A DNA stretch of 64,000 nt from positions 992,001-1,056,000 of the forward strand of contig OZ253956.1 in NCBI GenBank assembly GCA_965267355.1. Direction: 5' to 3'. This DNA comes from GCA-002793235 sp965267355 (lineage in GTDB: Bacteria > Bacteroidota > Bacteroidia > Flavobacteriales_E > Vicingaceae). The notes below the pieces were generated by a model. That model was not told the DNA's origin and did not search any database. It saw nothing but the letters and a program-made list of their open reading frames with translations. Made by a program: the position numbers and the translations under genes. Positions 1 to 7,193 of the stretch are shown here, piece after piece (positions within the stretch are counted from its first letter, which is position 1; every line of letters begins with the position of its first letter).

Positions 1-1259
1 AACTGTCCACCTCCAATACTATAATAAACAAATTTTTTCATGCCATAACGTTCGTTATCCACAATGGTATCACCATAACCAATTCCTAATCCGGCATAAG
101 GAATCCCCCCTGAATCCAAGGCTGCCTGAATATCGGTAGTCAACGGATTATCTATCCCATCATTATCTGCATAAGGACCTTCAAAAAAATCAACACCTAC
201 TGCTGGTGGTACTGCACCATAGCCTTCAATACCGTTTTCATCTCCATCAACAGGCTCACCATTGTAACAATAACCGAGTCCACGCTGAGCATCACATCCA
301 ACAAAATCATCTGAGGCACCCCCTAAATCCGCATCTACCCACTGTCCAAAATAGGCTTCTGTTAAGGTAAAAGTAGAGCGGTTAATCATTTCATAATTGT
401 AAAAAGTCATGTTGTTCACTTCATCATTAGTCGTAAAAGCAAAAGCTTGACCTCTTATTTCCATTCCTATAGATGGCCCCTGAGATTCTGTATGCGTATT
501 TCCTTTATCATTAAATACAAACCAAATAGTACTATCTCCAAATAAACGAATATCACGAGTTGCTCTACAATCAATATCTCCTACTAAATCATATTTGGGA
601 TAGTCGCCAGCATTAGGATCATAAAAATCATCTCCATCTCTATCAAAGAAAGGTGCTAAATGCCAATCTTGTCCTTTGGCAGGATCACCATGAGCTGGCC
701 AGTTTAAAATTACATCTGGTATCTGATAACCCGGAAATTCTACTGTTTGATCACAATTTGGATCTTCCTCACATGCCTTCCATGCAACAAACTCATCCAC
801 CATTTGTCTTGAAATACCAAAAAACTTATCATAATCTTCACAAGTCTGAGCATCAATATCAGCAGTAGATGTATTTAATGGCCCAGGCCAAAAATCATTA
901 CCCGCAGTTCTAAATGTAACAGCCGCTAACTTTAATTGACCATTTACATCCAAACCACCCATCCATAAAGCACCAGCAAAAATGGAAGTAAATTTTGGAT
1001 CACTACTACTACTCCTTTTCGGTACTTCATAATCAGCAATACCATTGGCCCTATCCTGCCACATACTCCCACCAGTAGCTTCTATCCTTGTTCGTACATT
1101 GTTCAACTCTAACGTAGCTATAGCAACTGCTGATGCACAACCAGCAGTTGGAGTTGGTGTATTTCCTCCTTTTTTAGAGGTAGATGTATGGTAGTAATTT
1201 CTTGCCGAGGAAGATAAAGTAATTATTACACTGCATAGTAGTAGGGTTAAATTTTTCAT
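1..1259 (-). CDS. Large secreted protein, N-terminal part (cut by left window edge)
   Basis: The leftward reading frame is open from the ATG at 1259 to the window edge, so the C-terminus is missing. It begins with a short signal peptide (MKNLTLLLCSVIITLSSSA). After about 50 residues comes a segment with LNNVRTRIEATGGSMWQD, then FAGALWMGG and acidic stretches such as FFDRDGDDFYDPNAGDYP. This start is familiar from very large Bacteroidota exported proteins that normally end in a T9SS sorting domain, but that domain would lie outside the window. It probably sits on the cell surface or is released; no enzymatic motif is visible. A -7 box (TACATTTG) lies 20 bases before the ATG. Confident that it is a real gene, less so about the family. 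Confidence 0.8.
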   Translation of the reverse strand, partial: MKNLTLLLCSVIITLSSSARNYYHTSTSKKGGNTPTPTAGCASAVAIATLELNNVRTRIEATGGSMWQDRANGIADYEVPKRSSSSDPKFTSIFAGALWMGGLDVNGQLKLAAVTFRTAGNDFWPGPLNTSTADIDAQTCEDYDKFFGISRQMVDEFVAWKACEEDPNCDQTVEFPGYQIPDVILNWPAHGDPAKGQDWHLAPFFDRDGDDFYDPNAGDYPKYDLVGDIDCRATRDIRLFGDSTIWFVFNDKGNTHTESQGPSIGMEIRGQAFAFTTNDEVNNMTFYNYEMINRSTFTLTEAYFGQWVDADLGGASDDFVGCDAQRGLGYCYNGEPVDGDENGIEGYGAVPPAVGVDFFEGPYADNDGIDNPLTTDIQAALDSGGIPYAGLGIGYGDTIVDNERYGMKKFVYYSIGGGQ

Positions 1260-1279
1260 AGCTATCAAATTGTGGTTTT

Positions 1280-1287
1280 CAAATGTA
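1280..1287 (-). promoter_or_regulatory. -7 promoter box of the secreted protein gene
   Basis: TACATTTG on the minus strand matches the Bacteroidetes -7 consensus TAnnTTTG and lies 20 bases before the ATG at 1259. I see no clear TTG at the -33 position. Confidence 0.45.
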
Positions 1288-1424
1288 ATTTTACGGAGCT
1301 TTATTCATTATTAATAGTGAAACCTAATGAGGTGCTGCTGCGAGTTTCCAAACGGTAAGGTTTATCTTCTAAGCGGTAGATGGATAATATTCTCTAAAAT
1401 ATGGAGTTATCGAAAAGCAAATAA

Positions 1425-1432
1425 TATCTTTG
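1425..1432 (+). promoter_or_regulatory. -7 promoter box of ispG
   Basis: TATCTTTG matches TAnnTTTG exactly and is only 5 bases before the GTG at 1438. Transcription would then begin at or next to that GTG, giving a leaderless message. This argues against the upstream ATG at 1327 as the real start. Confidence 0.5.
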
Positions 1433-1437
1433 CAGTA

Positions 1438-3366
1438 GTGGATTCAGCAAACAAATATTGCAATAGCTTAACCCGGTACCAGCGTTTTAAGACCAGAGAA
1501 GTAATGGTTGGTTCTGTTGGAATAGGAGGTGATAATCCTATTCGTGTGCAGAGTATGACCACAACCGATACTATGGATACCCAAGCAACAGTTGAGCAAT
1601 CCATTAGAATGATAGATGCTGGTTGTGAGTTGGTAAGAATTACTGCTCCAAGTAAAAAGGAGGCAGAAAACTTAGCTAACATCAAAGCAGAACTTCGTAA
1701 AAGAGGTTATGATACTCCATTGGTTGCCGATATTCACTTTACACCCAACGCTGCAGAAATAGCAGCTAGAATTGTTGAAAAGGTAAGGGTAAATCCAGGC
1801 AACTATGCTGATAAAAAGAAGTTTGAGGAGATTGAGTATACCGATGAATCTTACCAAGCAGAGTTAGATAGAATTAGAGAACGATTTATTCCCTTAGTTG
1901 AGATTTGTAAGGAACATGGAACAGTTATGCGAATTGGAACCAACCATGGTTCTTTGTCTGATAGAATAATGAGTCGATACGGTGATACACCACTGGGAAT
2001 GGTAGAATCTGCCATGGAGTTTTTGCGCATTTGCCAAGAGCTAGATTACCATGAGATTGTAATTTCCATGAAGGCAAGCAATACCCTGGTAATGGTAGAG
2101 GCTTACCGTTTATTGGTAAACCACATGATTGCTGAAGGAATGAATTACCCTTTACATTTAGGGGTTACTGAAGCTGGTGAAGCAGAAGATGGAAGAATTA
2201 AATCAGCAGTTGGAATAGGAACATTATTAGAAGATGGACTAGGTGATACGGTTAGAGTTTCTTTAACTGAAGAACCAGAATTTGAAATACCTGTTGCTGA
2301 AGAATTGGTGAAACGGTATGACAATAGAGCTGAGCACGAGCCAATTGCTGAGATTACCAATTATCCAATAAACCCTTTTGAGTATAACAGACGAGAAAGT
2401 ACTGAAGTATTGAATATGGGGGGTAAAAACGTGCCTGTTGTGGTACATGATTTCTGTTTGAAGGAAAAGATTACACCAGCCTCTTTTTTTGCATTAGGAT
2501 ATAATTATTCAGTACCATTAGACAAATGGAATATTGCTGATGCTGCTTGCGACTATGTGTTTTTAGGCAACAAAGTAATTGACTTTGAAGTACCAGGAAC
2601 TTTAGGCTTGGTTTACAACTACAAAGTTTGGTTAGACCAAAAAGATACCTTTAATGCTTATCCTTTTTTAACCGCTGAAGAGTATTTAGCAGCTACTGAT
2701 TTATCAGAGAAGATGAACATGGTGTATGTTACTTTGCCAGAATTATCTGATGAGTTAATAGCTAAATTGAAAGCTGACAACACAGCTGTGTTGATGATAG
2801 ATACTTACAATGCTCATGGAATGGCTGAACAACGCAAGTTGTTTGTTGAGTTAATGAACAATAATTGCCAAACACCTGTGGTAATAGGTAGAGCTTATGG
2901 TGATTTAACACCTGAGCAATTGCAATTGCAAGCCAGTACAGATATGGGAGCATTGTTGATTGATGGTTTGGGTGATGGAATTTTTATCGCTGCTGAGAAT
3001 TGTGGAAGTGATAAAATGATAAACGAAACGGCTTTTTATATCTTGCAAGCTACACGTACGCGTATCTCTAAAACGGAATACATTAGCTGCCCAAGTTGTG
3101 GTAGAACACTGTTTGATTTACAGGAAACCACAGCTAAAATAAGAGCAGTAACCTCTCACTTAAAGGGAGTAAAAATTGGCATTATGGGTTGTATAGTAAA
3201 TGGTCCTGGTGAAATGGCTGATGCTGATTACGGATATGTAGGTACAGGACCAGGTAAGATTACCTTATACAAAGAGAAAGAAGTAGTAGAGAAAAATATA
3301 CCCGAAGCAGAAGCAGTAGGCGCTCTAATTAATTTGATTAAAACCCATGGGGATTGGGTGGATTAA
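1438..3366 (+). CDS. ispG: 4-hydroxy-3-methylbut-2-enyl diphosphate synthase (IspG/GcpE), long form
   Basis: This [4Fe-4S] enzyme converts methylerythritol cyclodiphosphate to HMBPP in the MEP isoprenoid pathway. The frame shows the IspG core (NPIRVQSMTTTDTMDT near the start, LVADIHFTPNAAE, EKVRVNPGNYADKKKF, IGTNHGSLSDRIMSRYGD, HLGVTEAGE). A long middle insertion follows, then the iron-sulfur part with CPSCGRTLFDL and GIMGCIVNGPGEMADADYG. The insertion makes it the long type known from Bacteroidetes, chlamydiae and plants. The frame is open back to an ATG at 1327, but those extra 37 residues do not look like IspG. The GTG at 1438 gives the usual N-terminus (NKYCNSLTRYQRFKTREV) and sits right after a -7 box, so I chose it (642 residues). 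The last 4 bases overlap the convergent methylase gene. Confidence 0.95.
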   Translation: MDSANKYCNSLTRYQRFKTREVMVGSVGIGGDNPIRVQSMTTTDTMDTQATVEQSIRMIDAGCELVRITAPSKKEAENLANIKAELRKRGYDTPLVADIHFTPNAAEIAARIVEKVRVNPGNYADKKKFEEIEYTDESYQAELDRIRERFIPLVEICKEHGTVMRIGTNHGSLSDRIMSRYGDTPLGMVESAMEFLRICQELDYHEIVISMKASNTLVMVEAYRLLVNHMIAEGMNYPLHLGVTEAGEAEDGRIKSAVGIGTLLEDGLGDTVRVSLTEEPEFEIPVAEELVKRYDNRAEHEPIAEITNYPINPFEYNRRESTEVLNMGGKNVPVVVHDFCLKEKITPASFFALGYNYSVPLDKWNIADAACDYVFLGNKVIDFEVPGTLGLVYNYKVWLDQKDTFNAYPFLTAEEYLAATDLSEKMNMVYVTLPELSDELIAKLKADNTAVLMIDTYNAHGMAEQRKLFVELMNNNCQTPVVIGRAYGDLTPEQLQLQASTDMGALLIDGLGDGIFIAAENCGSDKMINETAFYILQATRTRISKTEYISCPSCGRTLFDLQETTAKIRAVTSHLKGVKIGIMGCIVNGPGEMADADYGYVGTGPGKITLYKEKEVVEKNIPEAEAVGALINLIKTHGDWVD

Positions 3367-4229
3367 TAAGCTATTTGAGCAGGAGACTTCAAGTTTAATA
3401 TAGATTCTTCGTAATATAATTTATCAGAAAACACTAGAATTTCATCACCAATTCGATTTGATGCTGATTGTGATAGCTTATAAGTTACTTTCTTAAAATC
3501 AGAGTAAAGATTAATAATAAAATCATGATTATCATATGAAACCATCCATTTTTTATTTATTCTTTTTACAGCTTGAGATAGTTTTTTATGGTCTTTATCT
3601 TTGAAAAAATTCATATATAAATCTGAACCTTTTTGATAATAAGGTGGGTCTAAATAAATAAAAACATCTTTCTTTTGCCGATTTATCATTTTAATAAATT
3701 CTACACCATCTAAATTAGACAGGTGTATTCTATCTTTTAAAGAAGCAATTTTCTTTATCCGTTTAATTAAGTCAGGCTTTTTAAATCTAGCATCAATTTT
3801 ATATTTCCCTTTTTGTTTGAGACCACCTATAACCCCACCTTTTATTACACCTGAAACATTTGTTCTATTTAGAAAAAAAGTCGATTTAGCTAGTTCTAGA
3901 TAATCGTAATTTGATGGATTTTGTTGTATTTGCTTATATGTTCCCCATGTGTCAATATCAACTGGTGTAGATTCAATCCATTCACAAAGTTCTTCAGTAT
4001 TGTTTAATACTGCTTTCCAAAAAGAATAGATTAATTTATCTAAATCGTTGATATAAATAGAGTCAACGTAGCCTTCAAATAAAAGGCGAAGAGCAAGACC
4101 TGAACCTCCTGCATAAGGTTCAGCATATGATGAACCTAATAAATTGTTCTCATAAAAAAAATGAGATACAAATTTGAAAATACAGTTTTTACCTCCAGGG
4201 TACCTAAGAGGGGAGTAAAAGTTACTCAT
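3363..4229 (-). CDS. DNA adenine N6-methyltransferase, D12/Dam family
   Basis: It transfers methyl from S-adenosylmethionine to adenine N6 in DNA. Visible motifs are LRYPGGK (residues 8-14), the SAM-binding AEPYAGGSGLALRLLF (36-51), FFLNRTNVSG (118-127) and the catalytic DPPY (194-197). The length of 288 residues is normal for Dam-type enzymes and all key motifs are intact. It overlaps the upstream ParB-like gene by 8 bases, so the two are probably translated together. Its stop overlaps the stop of ispG by 4 bases. No restriction endonuclease is recognisable next to it, so it may be an orphan methylase or part of a small two-gene module. The recognition sequence cannot be read from the protein. 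Confidence 0.92.
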   Translation of the reverse strand: MSNFYSPLRYPGGKNCIFKFVSHFFYENNLLGSSYAEPYAGGSGLALRLLFEGYVDSIYINDLDKLIYSFWKAVLNNTEELCEWIESTPVDIDTWGTYKQIQQNPSNYDYLELAKSTFFLNRTNVSGVIKGGVIGGLKQKGKYKIDARFKKPDLIKRIKKIASLKDRIHLSNLDGVEFIKMINRQKKDVFIYLDPPYYQKGSDLYMNFFKDKDHKKLSQAVKRINKKWMVSYDNHDFIINLYSDFKKVTYKLSQSASNRIGDEILVFSDKLYYEESILNLKSPAQIAY

Positions 4230-5469
4230 CCTTTTTTGTTTTTGAATGTGTGATAGTTAATATTTCACCAATAATAATAGACATCGCGATAGTTTGATCA
4301 ATATTGCCTGAAGACTGGTATCTATGTGCCCCAGTATGTAACAGTTGAACTAGACTAGATTTTGTAACATTTTGATTTGATAATGTTGTTTTGATATCTT
4401 GGTCCAGATTTTTTTTAGCATTATCAAAATTATTTTTTAGATAGTTATCCAGTTTACTATTTTTATCTTTTGCAGCACTTTCGCACAATAACCTTAAGGC
4501 CATTCTAATTAAACCAGGAAAAGAATCAGACAAACTATCTTTTCTGGGCAGGTAAAAGTTATATAAATCGCAAATATCTCTGTACAAGTTACTTGTTTCC
4601 CCCAATTTTAAGAAAAGTGCGCCTCCAAAAATTTCTTGTTTCTTTTTTTTAGTTCTCGGAGTTTGCTTTGTTGTTCCTTCTTCTTCAGTTGTTCTAAAGC
4701 TTATTTTAGATAGATGGTGTTTTTTCGTTTTATTTTTCTTAACAGTTTTTTGATTGCCAGGCTCCAGAACTTCTAAAACTTTTCCCCTATTGTTTCTAGT
4801 AGAAATAGTTTTTGACTCCACTTTTTTGCTTAAATCATTTAGTATATTGAACCCGTCAGTATCTGAATGAACACTATGAATGCTGCCATTTTTTATTGAA
4901 AAACCTAAATCATTTAGTGTATCTTCTTTAAAGATTTCTTCTTTAACGAAGCGTTGATTGAGTTTTGGGTTTGAAGTAATAATTCCCGTGTCTTCTTCTA
5001 AAATTAGAAAAGCACTTTTTTCTTTCCCCATAAATTTATGTAGAAAAATATCTCTTTCAAGAGGTAGCCACGAACCACTATCACCATGTTTTCTCAAAAC
5101 ATTTTCTAAAGCCACTTTTTTAGTACAAACATTGCAGGGTATTTTTTCAGGATAATCAGGTATTTCAAAATTAATATTCTTTGGAATGGTCACTAAACCG
5201 TGTTTTACTTTTCCTAATACAATTCTTCTATTACCATCATAAACAATTGGCTTTTTTCCATGATAAACGACAGTAGGTAATTCACTAAAATCATAATAAG
5301 CACCCATTTCTTTAGCTAATTTGGATAAATTCCATTTAGCCATTTTATTGATGAAAGCTTTATTTACTACTTCCTGGTCACTAGCATCCTTATTTATGGG
5401 GTCTCTTGGGTTTTCGGTCCACAATACTAAATCCTTGATAGGTATATACTGTATTTCTTGGTTTTTCAT
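4222..5469 (-). CDS. ParB/Srx-like N-terminal domain protein, partner of the adenine methylase
   Basis: Residues 8-90 look like a ParB/sulfiredoxin-type domain: IPIKDLVLWTENPRDP, then the characteristic DGNRRI around 78-83. A cysteine pair in IPCNVCTKK follows, then a lysine-rich linker around 235-285 and an alpha-helical C-terminal half without a recognised domain. It lacks the C-terminal layout of chromosomal ParB and there is no parA nearby, so a partitioning role is unlikely. ParB-fold proteins next to DNA methylases occur in phage and defence-like modules. I infer a DNA- or nucleotide-related function, possibly nuclease or NTP hydrolysis, without direct proof. The start at 5469 is the first ATG after an AT-rich gap with a possible -7 box (TATATTTA, 5492-5499). 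Confidence 0.7.
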   Translation of the reverse strand: MKNQEIQYIPIKDLVLWTENPRDPINKDASDQEVVNKAFINKMAKWNLSKLAKEMGAYYDFSELPTVVYHGKKPIVYDGNRRIVLGKVKHGLVTIPKNINFEIPDYPEKIPCNVCTKKVALENVLRKHGDSGSWLPLERDIFLHKFMGKEKSAFLILEEDTGIITSNPKLNQRFVKEEIFKEDTLNDLGFSIKNGSIHSVHSDTDGFNILNDLSKKVESKTISTRNNRGKVLEVLEPGNQKTVKKNKTKKHHLSKISFRTTEEEGTTKQTPRTKKKKQEIFGGALFLKLGETSNLYRDICDLYNFYLPRKDSLSDSFPGLIRMALRLLCESAAKDKNSKLDNYLKNNFDNAKKNLDQDIKTTLSNQNVTKSSLVQLLHTGAHRYQSSGNIDQTIAMSIIIGEILTITHSKTKKDE

Positions 5470-5526
5470 TTCTCAATAAATTAAAGGAGGCTAAATATAA
5501 TAAAAACAGTTTTACTTTTAAGTTAG

Positions 5527-5898
5527 TTAGGCTTCCCTTAATATCTTTTCCATCTTTCGGCCTTTAGCTAACTCATCTATCAGTTTTTCCATTTGCCTAC
5601 ATTGCTTATAGGTTTCAAATTCATCTTCTATTTCTTCAATTCGATAACCACAAACAACCCCTTTAATCATATGGGCATTAGGATTTATTTTAGCTCTCTC
5701 AAAAAAAGTTTTAAAAGTTACTTTCTCATCAATAAGCTCTTGCAATTTATTTTCATCAAACCCTGTAAACCATTCAAGAACTTGATGGAATTCTTCTTTT
5801 GTTCTACCATTTTTCTCCAATCTATTCCAATAGAGAGGATAAATAGTTGCAAAAATCATATTGGCAACTTGTTCATTTTTTTTAGCTGTAACCTTCAT
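5527..5898 (-). CDS. DUF2200 family protein
   Basis: This 123-residue cytosolic protein matches the DUF2200 pattern as I remember it: an N-terminal FATIYPLYWNRLEKNGRTKEE segment (written here in part as YPLYWNRLEKNGRTKEE), a central EVLEWFTGFDE-like stretch, IKGVVCGYRIEEIED, and a C-terminal LIDELAKGRKMEKILR. The family's function is unknown. It lies 33 bases downstream of the aspartic protease gene on the same strand and may be co-transcribed. No signal peptide or membrane segment is present. Confidence 0.8.
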   Translation of the reverse strand: MKVTAKKNEQVANMIFATIYPLYWNRLEKNGRTKEEFHQVLEWFTGFDENKLQELIDEKVTFKTFFERAKINPNAHMIKGVVCGYRIEEIEDEFETYKQCRQMEKLIDELAKGRKMEKILREA

Positions 5899-5931
5899 TT
5901 CTCTTCTTAATTAGTTTTAATAATTATTCCC

Positions 5932-7119
5932 CTACTCCCCCAGTTCAATAACTAGTTCTTTCCCTAAAGAATCAATAGTATGAATTTTTGTTTTATCTGT
6001 CAAATGATGATTCACATAATCACAAAAGGTATTCCCATTTTGGAAATTTAAATCATCTATTTGAACTACTTTCATTTTAGGTCTAATACCTTTTTTATAC
6101 CCCTCAGAGCCTATCACTACCGATTGAATAAGGATATCTTCATCATTTTTTGCAAGACTAAAGTCTCTTTTTGGTTTTTGTAACAATGCTGACTTACGTT
6201 TTTGTAGGATGAGTTGTTTCTGTTCCCAATCAATGGAAACAATAAAACGAGCCAGTAATTGATTACCAATAGTAGTTTTCCTGCCTGATTGAACAACGGT
6301 TTTTTGTAATGTGCTATCGGCAAATTGAACATTTTCAGCATAAGTAAACTTTCGGTTTATGGGTGTGGGTTTACCAATAATTCCTGTCTTTTTTTCACCT
6401 ACTTCCGTTTTGGATTTAGTCAAAATATTCTTTTGTTCAAGCAGGTTATAAATTTTTGACGACAAGGAAAGTGTTTGATTAGAACCATAATCTACCAGAA
6501 CATTTTGAAGAGTTGCTTCCCCAATTTTTAAATTAATAAACATATTGAATTGTTTATCTGTTTTAAAAGGAATAGTAAGCCCTTTTTGTGTGATTGATTG
6601 ATTGGTAATGGAAATGGTTTTTTCTTCTTGATTGATAATCCAATTAGATTGTCGAATCAAGTTTGACCCAATAATACCATCAATTTTTAAACATTTAATG
6701 ATAGGGTTGGCTTCAAAATCTCCAACAAAGGCCGTTTGATTTGAATAAGTTAGTTCGCCTATTTTTAGTTTATCTACACGTGCCCAGGTAACGGTTTTTT
6801 TGTTATTGTCGCTATCCACTATACGGCTTGAACTTATCTTTTTAAAGACGAACTTCTCTTGAAGCTTTTTGGAGATGCTTAAAGGAGCTCCTGTATCAAA
6901 TAAAAAGCGATATTCTTTGCCCTCAATTGTAACAGGAATAAAAATAAGCGATTTTTGAACATCAATGCTAATGATTTGGTTGAATGATTTTGGAGTAATA
7001 TCACCTTGCTTAATGGCTTGTGACCATTTGACTGAACATCCTAATTGAGCCACACATAAAATAATTACCAGAATAGTGGTAATTAAATTTTTAATAGTAT
7101 AATGAGAATATTTAATCAA
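5932..7119 (-). CDS. Retropepsin-like aspartic protease lipoprotein with PDZ-like C-terminus
   Basis: The N-terminus has a hydrophobic signal ending in a lipobox (AQLGC, Cys28), so it is probably a lipid-anchored periplasmic or outer-membrane protein. A first pepsin-like lobe holds FLFDTGAPLS with the catalytic Asp75. A second related lobe carries NVLVDYGSNQ (Asp210), where the usual DTG/DSG is DYG. Residues about 325-395 resemble a PDZ domain (VVIGSEGYKKGIRPKMKVVQ). Two lobes in one chain suggest an intramolecular pepsin-like dimer with one degenerate half, instead of a homodimer. A terminator separates it from nrdA upstream; DUF2200 follows. Substrate unknown. Confidence 0.8.
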   Translation of the reverse strand: MIKYSHYTIKNLITTILVIILCVAQLGCSVKWSQAIKQGDITPKSFNQIISIDVQKSLIFIPVTIEGKEYRFLFDTGAPLSISKKLQEKFVFKKISSSRIVDSDNNKKTVTWARVDKLKIGELTYSNQTAFVGDFEANPIIKCLKIDGIIGSNLIRQSNWIINQEEKTISITNQSITQKGLTIPFKTDKQFNMFINLKIGEATLQNVLVDYGSNQTLSLSSKIYNLLEQKNILTKSKTEVGEKKTGIIGKPTPINRKFTYAENVQFADSTLQKTVVQSGRKTTIGNQLLARFIVSIDWEQKQLILQKRKSALLQKPKRDFSLAKNDEDILIQSVVIGSEGYKKGIRPKMKVVQIDDLNFQNGNTFCDYVNHHLTDKTKIHTIDSLGKELVIELGE

Positions 7120-7134
7120 GAGAAGTAAAGGTAT

Positions 7135-7172
7135 TAAAAAACGCCCTTGTTTTTCAACGAAGGACGCTTTTA
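7135..7172 (-). terminator. Intrinsic terminator of nrdB-nrdA
   Basis: Read leftward, AAAAGCGTCCTT (7171-7160) pairs with AAGGGCGTTTTT (7146-7135) through 12 base pairs with two G-U pairs, and the 3-prime arm ends in a run of U. It lies 22 bases after the nrdA stop and before the protease start. Confidence 0.75.
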
Positions 7173-7193
7173 CAAAAGAAGGATCTTTAAAGT

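Noticed and set aside
653..868. Rightward open frame of 71 residues at the left edge
   Set aside because: It is antisense to the secreted protein gene and has no protein-like features or start context.
1327..1437. Upstream ATG giving IspG 37 extra residues
   Set aside because: The extra part (MRCCCEFPNGKVYLLSGRW...) has no similarity to IspG, and the promoter box at 1425-1432 lies downstream of that ATG.
3363..5469. Methylase/ParB-like pair as part of a prophage or integrated element
   Set aside because: No integrase, transposase, terminal repeats, attachment site or phage structural genes are visible around it.
5593..5910. Rightward open frame of 105 residues opposite the DUF2200 gene
   Set aside because: Antisense shadow of a gene with a recognised family; Phe-rich low-complexity translation.
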